A stretch of 64,000 nt of DNA from Stappia sp. MMSF_3263 (GTDB lineage: Bacteria > Pseudomonadota > Alphaproteobacteria > Rhizobiales > Stappiaceae), in assembly GCF_030733745.1 (NCBI RefSeq), contig NZ_JASHIK010000006.1, positions 162,964-226,963 on the forward strand. Reading direction: 5' to 3'. The notes below the pieces were generated by a model. That model worked only from the letters and a program-made list of their open reading frames with translations. It did no database searches and was not told where the DNA came from. This document shows, in pieces, positions 35,981 to 45,030 of this stretch. Every line of letters starts with the position of its first letter. Position 1 is the first letter of the stretch. Made by a program: the position numbers and the translations under genes.

Positions 35981-36061
35981 ACGCCACCCCGTTGACGCTT
36001 TCGTTCAAGACGGATGTGTCGGCCCGGTCCAGAAGCGGACGGCAACCAGCGGAGCACATCG

Positions 36062-36460
36062 ATGATCTTCAGATACACCATCCTTTATGTCGAGGACGTC
36101 GCGGCAAGCCTCGACTTCTACGGCCAAGCCTTCGGCCTCGAGACAGGGTTCCTGCACGAAAGCGGCGACTATGGCGAACTCGTCACCGGGGACACCAGGC
36201 TAGCCTTCTCCTCGCGCAAGCTGATGACCTCCCTCGGCAAGTCGCCCGGTCGTGCCGATGCGAAGGCGCCGGTCTTCGAGGTCGCCTTCGAAACCGACGA
36301 CGTGGCAACAGCCATCGAACGGGCAAGGCGGGCCGGGGCCAGCGTGCTGCAGGAACCGCGCGAGGAGCCCTGGGGACAGACAACCGCCTATGTGCGGGAC
36401 CCGGACGGTTATCTGGTGGAAATCTGCTCGCCGGTGGCCGGCGTCGCCAATCCCGGCTGA
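36062..36460 (+). CDS. VOC-superfamily (glyoxalase/dioxygenase-fold) protein
   Basis: A 132-residue protein made of two beta-alpha-beta-beta-beta units: FRYTILYVEDVAASLDFYGQAFG at the start and VAFETDDVATAIERARRAG later, ending YVRDPDGYLVEICSPV with the metal-ligand Glu. This is the common VOC fold. The specific reaction cannot be read from sequence. Its 3' end overlaps the convergent AraC-type gene by 52 bases. Confidence 0.9.
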   Translation: MIFRYTILYVEDVAASLDFYGQAFGLETGFLHESGDYGELVTGDTRLAFSSRKLMTSLGKSPGRADAKAPVFEVAFETDDVATAIERARRAGASVLQEPREEPWGQTTAYVRDPDGYLVEICSPVAGVANPG

Positions 36461-37089
36461 AGCACCAGGTCGAGCCGCGCCGGATCCCGTATGAGCCGGG
36501 CCGGCGTGGCTCCAAAAAACCGCCGGAAGGCGCGCGTCATATGGGCCTGGTCGGCATAGCCGGCCACGGCCGCCGCATCCGCCAGAGACACGTCCGGCTC
36601 TCGCCCGAGCATCAGGGCGGCGCGCCGGGCACGGGCGAGCTGCAGCCAGAAGCCCGGCGCGGGCAGACTGTTGTCGCGGAACAGCCGCTGCAGCGAGCGG
36701 AGCGAGACCCCAAGCCGGGTTGCAACAGCCTGCGGGCCGGTCGCCGCGCCGCTCGCGATCCCGGTGAGCGCCTCGCCGACATCGGCCGCGCAACCGGCAT
36801 GCTCCTCGAGCAGGTCCCCGACCCTGTCCGGATCATTGCTCCGCAGCCGCAACCGCGCGAGCAAGCGCGTCTCGTCGACGGCCGAGCCCGGGCGCAGGCG
36901 AAATCCTGTGAGCCGGCTGCCGGCGGCAATCCTCGCCAGATGCGGCACGGCATGCAGTTCGCTGACAAAGGCGTCGCGAACGCCTCCCGGCTCCTCGACG
37001 ATGATCAGGTCGCGGCATCCGTCCGGCAGGACGAGTTCCCGCCCGTCCGTGACGGCGGCATGCTCCCAGATATCGAGAACCGGATGCAC
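36409..37089 (-). CDS. AraC-family transcriptional regulator
   Basis: A 226-residue regulator. The C-terminal ~100 residues contain two helix-turn-helix units: LGVSLRSLQRLFRD and the second with SLADAAAVAGYADQAHMTRAFRRFFGATPA. The N-terminal part starts HPVLDIWEHAAVTDGRELVLPDG, a short beta-rich sensing domain often seen in this subfamily. It converges with, and overlaps, the VOC gene. Target and effector unknown. Confidence 0.88.
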   Translation of the reverse strand: MHPVLDIWEHAAVTDGRELVLPDGCRDLIIVEEPGGVRDAFVSELHAVPHLARIAAGSRLTGFRLRPGSAVDETRLLARLRLRSNDPDRVGDLLEEHAGCAADVGEALTGIASGAATGPQAVATRLGVSLRSLQRLFRDNSLPAPGFWLQLARARRAALMLGREPDVSLADAAAVAGYADQAHMTRAFRRFFGATPARLIRDPARLDLVLQPGLATPATGEQISTR

Positions 37090-37101
37090 TGCCCTGCCGC
37101 C

Positions 37102-38019
37102 CTAGCGATCGCGCACCGCCACATATCGGGCCAGCGCGACGAGAGGGGTCGCCCGCGCGCCGAACGGCGCCAGCAGCGTTTCCGCCTCGCCAACGAGCCG
37201 TTGCAACTCGGCCCGCGTCCAGTCGGCCCCCTTCAGCGCGACAAGCGTCGCCTTGCCGGCGGCGGCGTCCTTGCCGGCCGCCTTGCCGAGCCGCGCCGCA
37301 TCGCCTTCCACGTCGAGAAGATCGTCGGCAAGCTGGAAGGCAAGGCCGATGACGTCGCCGAAGCGCGTCAGCGTTTCGATGTCGCCCGCCGCCGCGCCCG
37401 CAAGCCGTGCCCCGGTGCGCGCCGCGTAGCGGATCAGCGCCCCGGTCTTCATCGCCTGCAGCAGGCGAATTTCGTCCTCGCTGCGATCGCGATGCTCGGA
37501 GGCGAGATCGAGCATCTGCCCGCCCGCCATGCCGCCGAACCCGGAGGCGCGGGCAAGGTCCCGCGAGGCGGCAAGCCGCACCGCCGCATCCGCATGGACA
37601 CGCGGATCGGCGATCAGGTCGAAGGCGAGCGTCAGCAGGGCATCGCCCGCAAGAATGGCGGTTGCCTCGTCGAAAGCCTTGTGAACGGTCGGCCGGCCCC
37701 GGCGCATGTCGTCATCGTCCATGGCCGGCAGGTCGTCATGGACGAGGGAGTAGCAATGGATGCATTCCAGCGCCGCGCCCGCCAGCGCCACGCCGTCGTC
37801 ATCGCGGCCGAACAGACGCGCCGCCGCTACCACCAGGGCCGGGCGCAGCCGCTTGCCGCCGCCAAGACAGGCATGGCGCATCGCCGCGATGATCCGTGCC
37901 GGGCGCGGGCTTTCCCCGTCCCCCGGCTCCTTGACGAGAACCGTCTCGAGCATCGCCTCGACCCGGGCGGCATCGCTGGCGAGCTGTCTGGCAAGCTGTG
38001 TGGCAAGATCGGCGGTCAC
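37102..38019 (-). CDS. ispA: Polyprenyl (farnesyl/geranylgeranyl) diphosphate synthase
   Basis: A 305-residue trans-prenyltransferase. The first aspartate-rich motif is DDLPAMDDDDMRRGR and the second is QLADDLLDVEGD; LGGGKRLRP and MKTGALI are also present. It condenses IPP with allylic diphosphates to make C15 or C20 chains for quinones, carotenoids and cell-wall carriers. The residues before the first Asp motif that set chain length (SLVHDD context) suit a farnesyl type, but that is not decisive. A GTG start was chosen because the frame upstream is proline/serine-rich and unlike the family. It is transcribed away from mtgA. Confidence 0.9.
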   Translation of the reverse strand: MTADLATQLARQLASDAARVEAMLETVLVKEPGDGESPRPARIIAAMRHACLGGGKRLRPALVVAAARLFGRDDDGVALAGAALECIHCYSLVHDDLPAMDDDDMRRGRPTVHKAFDEATAILAGDALLTLAFDLIADPRVHADAAVRLAASRDLARASGFGGMAGGQMLDLASEHRDRSEDEIRLLQAMKTGALIRYAARTGARLAGAAAGDIETLTRFGDVIGLAFQLADDLLDVEGDAARLGKAAGKDAAAGKATLVALKGADWTRAELQRLVGEAETLLAPFGARATPLVALARYVAVRDR

Positions 38020-38332
38020 GCTCGGGCTCCGGCTGGCTGGGAACGACAGGGCGGGGACAACGTCCCTGCCGGCTTCAGTGTCGAAAATCCGGCCGCAGGT
38101 CAACCGGGCGGATCGGCTGGCGGATCAATCCGCCGCGCACCCCGCCGCCGCAATCGGGTCCGGCGAGTTGTGCGCTCCCGCGACTGCCTGTATTCACCAC
38201 AAGGGCGTGCTGTGCAGGTCCCGTGGACGGAAACCGGGAGTGCAGGGCGCAGATGTGGCCGGGGAGCGTGCGAGCCGCGATGGCGAAACATTCGAGGATC
38301 ATGACGCGGCGCCCGCTGCAGGTGCCCTGCCG
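38020..38332. other. Divergent intergenic region, ispA-like / mtgA
   Basis: About 310 bases between divergent genes. I see no supported gene here; the open frames are short GC-rich shadows. It should hold the promoters of both neighbours, but no clear -35/-10 pair or repeat stands out. Confidence 0.5.
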
Positions 38333-39070
38333 ATGAGGGGCGGCAAGCGGGACGGCCCCGGGAACGAGGGCAAGGGCGGACATGCGTCCCTGGCACGGCG
38401 AGTGCGCCGCTGGGTGCTGCGGGCACTGCTGGCGCTGCTACTGCTGCCGCCGGTGCTCACCCTGCTCTATGCGGTCGTGCCGCCGGTCAGCACCCTGATG
38501 CTCGGCCGCTACGTCAGCGGCCTGTGGGTGGAGCGGACCTATGTGCGCCTCGACGCGATCTCCCCGCATCTCGTTCGCTCGGTGATCGCCTCGGAGGATG
38601 CCCGCTTCTGCGAGCACAACGGCATCGACTGGGAGGCGCTCGACAAACAGATCGAGGCGCTCAATGATGGCGACAATCCGCGCGGCGCCTCGACGCTGAC
38701 CATGCAGGTGGCCAAGAACCTGTTCCTGTGGAACGACCGGGACTATATCCGCAAGGCCATGGAGCTGCCGCTGGCGCTGATGCTCGACGCCATGCTGACC
38801 AAGCGCCGGCTGCTGGAAATCTATCTCAACATCGCCGAATGGGGCGAGGGGGTGTTCGGCGCGGAGGCCGCCGCGCAGTCCTGGTTCGGCAAGCCTGCCG
38901 CCGATCTCAGCCGCACGGAAGCCGCGCGCCTTGCCACCGCGCTGCCCAATCCGCTGGCCCGCAATCCGGCCCGGCCGCGCCCCGGCCACGATCGCCTGGC
39001 GCGCATCAACCGGGGCCGGGCCTCCGCCATCGACGCCCATCTCGGCTGCCTGCCGGGTTTCGGCTCGTGA
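38333..39070 (+). CDS. mtgA: Monofunctional peptidoglycan glycosyltransferase
   Basis: A 245-residue membrane-anchored GT51 enzyme. After a basic N-terminus, residues ~25-55 form the single membrane anchor. The catalytic domain follows with SVIASEDARFCEHNGIDW (the catalytic Glu in SEDARF), GASTLTMQVAKNLFLW, the KAMELPLALMLD helix and EIYLNIAEWGEGVFG (second Glu). It polymerises lipid II into glycan strands in the periplasm without transpeptidase activity. The ATG was chosen because other nearby ATGs are out of frame; a longer in-frame ORF would run across the divergent promoter region. Confidence 0.93.
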   Translation: MRGGKRDGPGNEGKGGHASLARRVRRWVLRALLALLLLPPVLTLLYAVVPPVSTLMLGRYVSGLWVERTYVRLDAISPHLVRSVIASEDARFCEHNGIDWEALDKQIEALNDGDNPRGASTLTMQVAKNLFLWNDRDYIRKAMELPLALMLDAMLTKRRLLEIYLNIAEWGEGVFGAEAAAQSWFGKPAADLSRTEAARLATALPNPLARNPARPRPGHDRLARINRGRASAIDAHLGCLPGFGS

Positions 39071-39118
39071 GGAACGAAAAGATTCGCCGCGCGCGCACCA
39101 AATTTTTTGCCATTCGGG

Positions 39119-39148
39119 CTGGCAAAGCGGCGCAAGGTTCGGTATAAG
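39119..39148 (+). promoter_or_regulatory. Predicted sigma-70-type promoter of rpmF
   Basis: CTGGCA (39119-39124), an 18-base spacer and TATAAG (39143-39148) lie ~90 bases upstream of rpmF. This is the best -35/-10 pair in the mtgA-rpmF gap. Confidence 0.5.
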
Positions 39149-39236
39149 CCCGCCATTCCTGCACACCGTGCGGACCCACGCCCCGGGCTGACCCGGTCCG
39201 GGTTCCGATGGTTATTGCACGACGGAGAGAAGAACA

Positions 39237-39422
39237 ATGGCCGTTCCGAAGAGAAAAACCTCGCGCATGAAGCGCGGCGCGCGTCGCTCCACGGACGCCC
39301 TGAGGCAGCCGACTTATGTCGAGGACAAGGATTCGGGCGAGCTTCGCCGCCCGCATCACGTCGATCTGAAGACCGGCATGTACCGGGGCCGTCAGATCCT
39401 GGCGCCGAAGGACGACGTCTGA
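39237..39422 (+). CDS. rpmF: 50S ribosomal protein L32
   Basis: A 61-residue basic protein with the canonical L32 start [17 protein letters not shown] and the usual short C-terminal part [19 protein letters not shown]. Alphaproteobacterial L32 usually lacks the zinc cysteines, as here. It has a strong GGAGAGAAGAACA ribosome site. It is monocistronic, followed by a terminator at 39485. Confidence 0.98.
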   Translation: MAVPKRKTSRMKRGARRSTDALRQPTYVEDKDSGELRRPHHVDLKTGMYRGRQILAPKDDV

Positions 39423-39484
39423 GCGTGATGTCGCGGCCCTCACGGGCCTGACGTCGCACGCGGCGACAAGCATGCGAATTGAAA

Positions 39485-39513
39485 GGGCCGGCGCGCAAGC
39501 ACCGGCCCTTTTT
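39485..39513 (+). terminator. Rho-independent terminator after rpmF
   Basis: GGGCCGG (39485-39491), a 10-base loop and CCGGCCC (39502-39508) followed by TTTTT. It lies 63 bases after the rpmF stop codon. Confidence 0.9.
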
Positions 39514-39673
39514 CCGTTCGAAATCGGTCCCATGCCTGCAACGAGCGGCTGTGCCCGAGATCATTTGCAAGGCCGCGACCATCACGCCTTGCAGGCCACG
39601 TACAGCTCCGGCTACCTACGCGGACAGATTTGTGCGTGTCACACCTGACCACGGGACCATCGCAGCTTGCAGG

Positions 39674-40891
39674 ATGCGCATGGACGACAAGAAAAGTGAA
39701 ACGCCGGCGATCCGCAAGCGCCGGGTCGTCTACGTACCGGGCTACGACCTGCGCCGACCCGAGGCATCCCATGCCCTGCTCACGAACGAGCTGAGCCGTT
39801 TCCGCGAGCTGCGGTCGGTGCCGGGAGCATTCTCCGGTTTGATGCCAGCCGCTGGATCCGGGGAAGCTTCCGTCGACTGGACCGGCGAGATCGACTGGCC
39901 GGAAGGCAGGGTGACGACGCATTTCTCGCTGCTGGGCTGGCGGGACCTGGGCCGGAGGGACTTCAAGCGCCCCCTCCCGGTGGTCATTGCCGAGGCGGTG
40001 CGCACGTTCATCCTGTTCGCCGCCGCCGGCGGCTACGCCGAGCGCATGCGGCACAACTGGGCGAACGGTCTTTTCTTTCTTTATCCGGTGCTCGCGCTGT
40101 TCGTGTTTCTGATCGCCTCGATCGTTCCGCCGCTGTTCTTTCCCTTGCTTCTTCCCGGAACCGGTCCTGCCCATGCCCTCGCGAGCATTGCAGCGGGCCT
40201 GATCTGGATGGTCTTGCTCTACCGGCTGACCATCCATGTGGAGCGCTGGACCTATGTCTGGTACCTGATCCACGACTGGTATTCGATCAGGCGCCTGGCG
40301 CGAAACGAAGACCCGCAGATGACGGCGCGCATCGCCGAGTTCGCCGAACGGATCATCGGGATCGCCGCCAGATGCGAGCCGGACGAGGAGCTTGTGCTTG
40401 TCGCCCACAGTTCCGGAACATTCGTCATGCTCTACACGCTGCAGGAGGTGCTGAGGCGCGTACCCGATTTCGGCGCAACGCAGGATCGCCTCACGGTCCT
40501 GACAATGGGTTCGGCCTTTGCCTATGTCGGCGGTTTCGGAGCGCATAGAGGGTTCGGCGCCGCCGTGGCGAGCGTGGCCGAGGCGAAACATCTCGACTGG
40601 ACGGACGTCTACGCGCCGCACGATCTGCTCTGCTGCGGGAGGACCACGCCGGTGGCGACCTATACGCCCCATCTGGCTCCCCGTGTCCGGGAGCCGAGAC
40701 GTTTCAGCGCAAGGGTGCCGGACCGGATGACGGCGGAGCGCTATCGCCATCTGCGCTACCGCTTCTTCAAGCTGCATTTCTGCTATTTCCTGGCATCCGA
40801 GCGACCGGATCTCTTCGATTTCTACCGCCTCACCCTTGGCCCCCTGCCGGCCGGCAGGCAACTGCGCCGCTGGGCAAGGTCGCTTCCCTGA
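39674..40891 (+). CDS. Membrane-associated alpha/beta hydrolase-like protein
   Basis: A 405-residue protein. The N-terminus RRVVYVPGYDLR is the first strand and oxyanion region of alpha/beta hydrolases. The serine nucleophile elbow is VAHSSGTFV (A-H-S-S-G variant of GxSxG). Between them, about residues 125-180, two hydrophobic segments insert into the membrane (LFFLYPVLALFVFLIASIV and a second after it). Relatives are annotated only as hypothetical lipases or hydrolases. Two ATGs six bases apart are possible starts. It is flanked by terminators on both sides, so it is its own unit. Confidence 0.75.
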   Translation: MRMDDKKSETPAIRKRRVVYVPGYDLRRPEASHALLTNELSRFRELRSVPGAFSGLMPAAGSGEASVDWTGEIDWPEGRVTTHFSLLGWRDLGRRDFKRPLPVVIAEAVRTFILFAAAGGYAERMRHNWANGLFFLYPVLALFVFLIASIVPPLFFPLLLPGTGPAHALASIAAGLIWMVLLYRLTIHVERWTYVWYLIHDWYSIRRLARNEDPQMTARIAEFAERIIGIAARCEPDEELVLVAHSSGTFVMLYTLQEVLRRVPDFGATQDRLTVLTMGSAFAYVGGFGAHRGFGAAVASVAEAKHLDWTDVYAPHDLLCCGRTTPVATYTPHLAPRVREPRRFSARVPDRMTAERYRHLRYRFFKLHFCYFLASERPDLFDFYRLTLGPLPAGRQLRRWARSLP

Positions 40892-40923
40892 CAACGGAGG
40901 CCGAATGCCGGCATCCTCGGCAC

Positions 40924-40955
40924 AAAAAAGGGCTCCCGGCCTGGCCGGGAGCCCC
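40924..40955 (-). terminator. Rho-independent terminator of phbB
   Basis: On the minus strand GGGCTCCCGGCC/GGCCGGGAGCCC forms a strong stem followed by TTTTTT (AAAAAA at 40924-40929 on the plus strand). It lies ~40 bases after the phbB stop. Confidence 0.92.
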
Positions 40956-40993
40956 GATGGCAAGACATTGTGGCCGCGCAGGCCGCGCCTGCC

Positions 40994-41722
40994 TCAGCCG
41001 TTGGCGTAATACTGGCCGCCATTGATGGTCAGCACCGCGCCGGTCATGAAGGCCGCCTGCTTCGAGGCGAGGTAGGCGACCGCGGCAGCGATCTCTTCCG
41101 CCTGGCCCAGTCGCCCGACCGGAATGCCGGCAATGATCCCTTCCAGCACCTTCTCCGGCACGGCCGCGACCATGTCGGTGTCGATATAGCCGGGGCAGAT
41201 GGCATTGACCGTGATGCCCTTGCGGGCGTTTTCCGAGGCCAGCGCCTTGGTGAAGCCGATAACGCCGGCCTTGGCCGCCGAATAGTTGGTCTGGCCGAGC
41301 TGGCCCTTCTGGCCGTTGATCGAGGAGATGTTGACGATCCGGCCGTGGCCGCGCTCGCGCATCCCGTCGATCACCGGGCGGGTCATGGTGAACATGGAAT
41401 CGAGATTGGTGCGGATCACCGCCGACCACTGCTCGTAGTCCATCTTGTGGAACCAGCCGTCGCGGGTGATGCCGGCATTGTTGACGAGCACCTCGACCGC
41501 GCCGAGATCCGACACGACCTGGGTGACGCCTTCCTGGCAGGCGGCGGCATCGGCCACATCCCACTTGTAGACATGGATGCCGGTCTCGGCCTTGAAAGCC
41601 TCGGCCTTCTCGGTGTTGCCCGCATAGGTCGCCGCGACCGTATAGCCGGCGTCCTTCAGGCCCTTCGAGATCGCCGCGCCGATGCCCCGGGTGCCGCCTG
41701 TCACGATTGCCACATTGCTCAT
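40994..41722 (-). CDS. phbB: Acetoacetyl-CoA reductase
   Basis: A 242-residue short-chain dehydrogenase. The NADPH-binding motif is TGGTRGIG, the NAG motif is NNAGITRDG, and the catalytic Ser-Tyr-Lys triad lies in ISSINGQKGQ...NYSAAKAG. The LVNNAGITRDGWFHKM and NAICPGYIDTDMV segments are typical of PhbB. It reduces acetoacetyl-CoA to (R)-3-hydroxybutyryl-CoA for polyhydroxybutyrate synthesis. It lies 149 bases after phbA on the same strand, and its terminator ends the unit. The polymerase phaC is not in the window. Confidence 0.95.
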   Translation of the reverse strand: MSNVAIVTGGTRGIGAAISKGLKDAGYTVAATYAGNTEKAEAFKAETGIHVYKWDVADAAACQEGVTQVVSDLGAVEVLVNNAGITRDGWFHKMDYEQWSAVIRTNLDSMFTMTRPVIDGMRERGHGRIVNISSINGQKGQLGQTNYSAAKAGVIGFTKALASENARKGITVNAICPGYIDTDMVAAVPEKVLEGIIAGIPVGRLGQAEEIAAAVAYLASKQAAFMTGAVLTINGGQYYANG

Positions 41723-41871
41723 GCATTTCCTCCCGCGTGTTGCAGGCCGCCGATGCCTCTGGCGGCGGCCCGTTCTTCCGGTATGCGATGGATCATGGCA
41801 GTCCGGTCGTCTCCCGCCATGATCCCTGTCAACAAGATCCGGCCCCTCCGAGCCGGACCGGCACTACGCGA

Positions 41872-43053
41872 TCAGCGCTCGACGCAGAGCGCCACGCCCA
41901 TGCCGCCGCCGATGCAAAGCGTCGCAAGACCCTTCTTCACGTCGCGGCGCGCCATCTCGTGCAGAAGGGTGACCAGAACGCGGGCGCCCGAGGCGCCGAT
42001 CGGATGGCCGATGGCAATGGCGCCGCCATTGACATTGACGATATCCGGGTTCCAGCCCATGTCCTTGTTGACCGCGCAGGCCTGGGCGGCGAAGGCCTCG
42101 TTGGCTTCCACCAGGCCGAGGTCCTCGACCTTCCAGCCGGCCTTGTCGAGCGCCTTGCGCGAGGCCGGGATCGGACCCGAGCCCATGATCGTCGGATCGA
42201 CGCCGGCGGTTGCCCAGGAGGCCACCCGGGCCAGCGGCGTCAGGCCGCGCCTGGCGGCTTCCGCGGCACTCATCACCACCAGCGCGGCGGCACCGTCATT
42301 GATGCCCGAGGCATTGCCGGCGGTCACGGTGCCCTCCTTGGCAAAGGCCGGACGCAGCTTCGCCATGCCGTCGAGGCTGGCGCCGTGGCGGATATATTCG
42401 TCCTCCTCGACGACGCGTTCGCCCTTGCGCTCCTTGATGGTGAAGGGCGTGATCTCGTCCTTGAAGCGGCCGGCCTTCTGGGCGGCTTCCGCCTTGTTCT
42501 GCGAGGCGACGGCGAACTGGTCCTGCTGGTCGCGCGAGATCTGCCACTTCTCGGCGACGTTTTCCGCCGTCTGGCCCATGTGGTAGCCGTTGAAGGCGTC
42601 CCACAATCCGTCCTTGATCATCGTGTCGATCATCTTGTAGTCGCCCATCTTGTAGCCGGCGCGCATATGGGCGCAGTGCGGCGACAGCGACATGTTCTCC
42701 TGGCCTCCGGCAACGACCACCGAGGCATCGCCGGCCGCGATCTGCTGCATGGCGATGGCGACGGTGCGCAGCCCGGACCCGCAGACCTGGTTCAGCACCC
42801 AGGCGGTGGCACTGTCGGGAATGCCGGCGAGGATGGCGGCCTGGCGGGCCGGGTTCTGGCCCTGGCCGGCGGTGAGGACCTGGCCGAAGACGACCTCATC
42901 CACATCGGCGGGCGCGACGGAGGCGCGCTCCAGCGCGGAGCGGATGACGGCCGCGCCGAGTTCGTGGGCGGGGGTATTGGCGAAGGCTCCGTTGAAGGAC
43001 CCGACTGCGCTGCGTGTGGCGCTGACAATGACGACGTCGGTGGCTGCGCTCAT
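41872..43053 (-). CDS. phbA: Acetyl-CoA C-acetyltransferase (beta-ketothiolase)
   Basis: A 393-residue biosynthetic thiolase of full length. The acylation Cys is in [10 protein letters not shown] (near residue 90), and the second active site is [10 protein letters not shown] followed by [10 protein letters not shown] near the C-terminus, with the active-site Cys of that loop. It condenses two acetyl-CoA to acetoacetyl-CoA. With phbB next to it and phaR on the opposite strand, this forms the polyhydroxybutyrate locus. Confidence 0.96.
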   Translation of the reverse strand: MSAATDVVIVSATRSAVGSFNGAFANTPAHELGAAVIRSALERASVAPADVDEVVFGQVLTAGQGQNPARQAAILAGIPDSATAWVLNQVCGSGLRTVAIAMQQIAAGDASVVVAGGQENMSLSPHCAHMRAGYKMGDYKMIDTMIKDGLWDAFNGYHMGQTAENVAEKWQISRDQQDQFAVASQNKAEAAQKAGRFKDEITPFTIKERKGERVVEEDEYIRHGASLDGMAKLRPAFAKEGTVTAGNASGINDGAAALVVMSAAEAARRGLTPLARVASWATAGVDPTIMGSGPIPASRKALDKAGWKVEDLGLVEANEAFAAQACAVNKDMGWNPDIVNVNGGAIAIGHPIGASGARVLVTLLHEMARRDVKKGLATLCIGGGMGVALCVER

Positions 43054-43185
43054 TTCATGATCTCCCGAGACTATCCGGACCTCCCGTGGCGCGCGTCCCC
43101 TCTTTTGTGGTTGGCGTCACGCGCGCGCTTTCCCCCGAACTAGAGACGCCCGCGCGGCCGTAGTCAACCGGAACCCCTAGAGGCA

Positions 43186-43438
43186 GGGCCCATTAAATTG
43201 GCGAACATGGTCGGAGCGAATTTCTACGGAGGCGAGGAGCAGCACCAAAGGAAGGCTGAGGCCGTTCAAGGACTTGCGATGCTGAGCTCCCGTGCAAATT
43301 CGCCCGCTCCGAAGGACGTTCGATCCGACGGCGACCTGCGGCATCAAAGCTCTCGACCGGAGTGCCGACCCCGCTCTCCGGGCTTTTCCTGGTGTCGCTT
43401 GTCATGTCAAACGCCGTTTTCGTCAATTTGATGGGCCC
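43186..43438. mobile_element. 253-bp MITE-like element with terminal inverted repeats
   Basis: Both ends carry a ~21-bp inverted repeat: GGGCCCATTAAATTGGCGAAC at the left (43186-43206) and, read inward from the right (43438-43418), GGGCCCATCAAATTGACGAAA, with 18 of 21 matching. The interior has no convincing gene, only a low-quality minus-strand frame. I see no clear target-site duplication. Size and structure fit a non-autonomous insertion-sequence derivative between phbA and phaR. Confidence 0.65.
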
Positions 43439-43663
43439 TGAGCCCTCGCGGCACCGGGCAAGACGGGCGCGCGGCGGATCATTCTTTCGTCGGGGCGGGG
43501 GCTACACGAGCGCCGTCGACAAAACGGTGGTGCGCCCGGCCACGATTGGCTTATCGTGCAGTGCAGGAGACGTCGCGGGCGCGCTTGCAATGCGCGCGCG
43601 TCGCTGGGAGGAAAGACGCACCGGGCCCTGAACGGTGCGCAAAGCCGGGATCCGAAAACCGAC

Positions 43664-44284
43664 ATGGCAAAGACGACCGAGCCGACGATCATCAAGAAAT
43701 ACGCCAACCGCCGCCTCTACAACACCGGTACCAGCACCTATGTGACGCTGGAAGACCTCGCCCTGATGGTCAAGGCCGAAGAGGATTTCGTGGTCTTCGA
43801 CGCCAAGAGCGGCGACGAGATCACCCGCTCGGTGCTCACCCAGATCATCTTCGAGCAGGAAAACAAGGGGCAGAACCTGCTGCCGATCACGTTCCTGCGC
43901 CAGCTCATCCGCTTTTACGGCGACAGCATGCAGAACGTGGTGCCGAGCTATCTCGACTTCTCCATCTCCTCGCTCACCAGGGAGCAGGACCGGATGCGCG
44001 AGCAGATGTCCAATGCCCTGGGTTCCACCGCCTTCGACGTGATCGAGGACCAGGTCAAGCGCAACGCCGAGATATTCGATCGGGCGATGCGCATGTTCCT
44101 GCCCTTCGGCACGGGCAAGGAAGGCGAAGGCGAGGAGGGGCAGGCCGGACAGCAGGCACGCTCCGCCGATCCGGCAAAGGGATCGGCCGCGGCGAGCGCC
44201 GACGACCTCGATGCGCTGAAGCGGCAGCTCGCCGACATGCAGAAGAAGATCGATTCCATCGCCGACGGCGGCGGCAAGGGCTGA
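43664..44284 (+). CDS. phaR: Polyhydroxyalkanoate synthesis repressor PhaR
   Basis: A 206-residue protein. The N-terminal PhaR DNA-binding domain reads IIKKYANRRLYNTGTSTYVTLEDL; the PHB accumulation regulatory domain follows with ILTQIIFEQENKG and FLRQLIRFYGDSMQ. The C-terminal ~50 residues are acidic and Gln/Ala-rich with a short coiled coil. PhaR binds both DNA and PHB granules, releasing phasin genes when polymer accumulates. It is divergent from phbA; the MITE-like element lies in the intergenic region. Confidence 0.95.
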   Translation: MAKTTEPTIIKKYANRRLYNTGTSTYVTLEDLALMVKAEEDFVVFDAKSGDEITRSVLTQIIFEQENKGQNLLPITFLRQLIRFYGDSMQNVVPSYLDFSISSLTREQDRMREQMSNALGSTAFDVIEDQVKRNAEIFDRAMRMFLPFGTGKEGEGEEGQAGQQARSADPAKGSAAASADDLDALKRQLADMQKKIDSIADGGGKG

Positions 44285-44365
44285 GCAGGCGGGCGGACGC
44301 CGTCACCGGCGCCCGCTGCAAGGTTGATCGGTCGAGATTCCCGGCAACGAGCCGGGCCGCGAGGC

Positions 44366-44800
44366 TCAGCCCTGGTCCGGCGTCAGGCCGATCGCCTCGA
44401 TGCCGGCAATCGCGCAGGCCTCGTCATTGTCGGACGTGTCGCCGCTGATACCGACCGCACCGAGGATCTCCCCGCCCTTGGCCTCGCGGATCAGAACGCC
44501 GCCGGGCACCGGCACGATGGCCCCTCCGGCCGCCCCGTTCAGCGCCTGCACGAAATGCGGTCGTGTCTTGGCGTTGTCGTCGAGCCAGCGCGAGCCGGCG
44601 CCCACGGCAACGGCGCCGAAGGCCTTTCCGCTGGCCACTTGCGGACGCAGGATCGAGGAGCCGTCCTGGCGCGACAGCGCCACCAGATGGCCGCCCGCGT
44701 CGAGCACGGCGACGGTGAGCGGCTTGAGGGACAGTTCCGCCCCCCTGGCGAAGGCGGAGGCGATGATCTTTTCCGCCTGGGCAAGAGTGAGTTTGCTCAT
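44366..44800 (-). CDS. GlcG/HbpS-like heme-binding-type protein
   Basis: A 144-residue single-domain protein of the GlcG/HbpS (DUF336) family: LTLAQAEKIIASAFARG, VAVLDAGGHLVALSRQDG, then VPGGVLIREAKGGEILGAVGISG and the terminal NDEACAIAGIEA. Family members bind heme or act beside diol dehydratases; the exact role here is unknown. I chose the ATG beginning MSKLTLAQ because the longer frame has a hydrophobic but atypical extension and the chosen start has GGGAGACC upstream. Confidence 0.85.
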   Translation of the reverse strand: MSKLTLAQAEKIIASAFARGAELSLKPLTVAVLDAGGHLVALSRQDGSSILRPQVASGKAFGAVAVGAGSRWLDDNAKTRPHFVQALNGAAGGAIVPVPGGVLIREAKGGEILGAVGISGDTSDNDEACAIAGIEAIGLTPDQG

Positions 44801-45030
44801 TGCGATATGGTCTCCCGGTCGGCTTTCGGTACTGTTCCGTGAACTGGCTATCAGCGTCCCGGTTGCCAACCAACGGACAAAAACGATAATCACTCATTCT
44901 GATGCGGAAACAATAGGTCCCGCCACCTTCCGTCCCGGCTTCCCCATCGCCCGGACAACCCGTCACCTCCCGCCCTCGCGGCCCGTTCACGCCCTCGCCG
45001 GCCCGCCGCCAACAAGAAGGAAGGCCCATC

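Noticed and set aside
35890..38304. 804-codon plus-strand frame from the Fe-S gene to mtgA
   Set aside because: Crosses several real genes in other frames; low-complexity Arg/Gly-rich product.
43193..43426. 77-codon minus-strand ORF within the MITE-like element
   Set aside because: Starts inside the terminal repeat, no domain and unusual composition; likely spurious.
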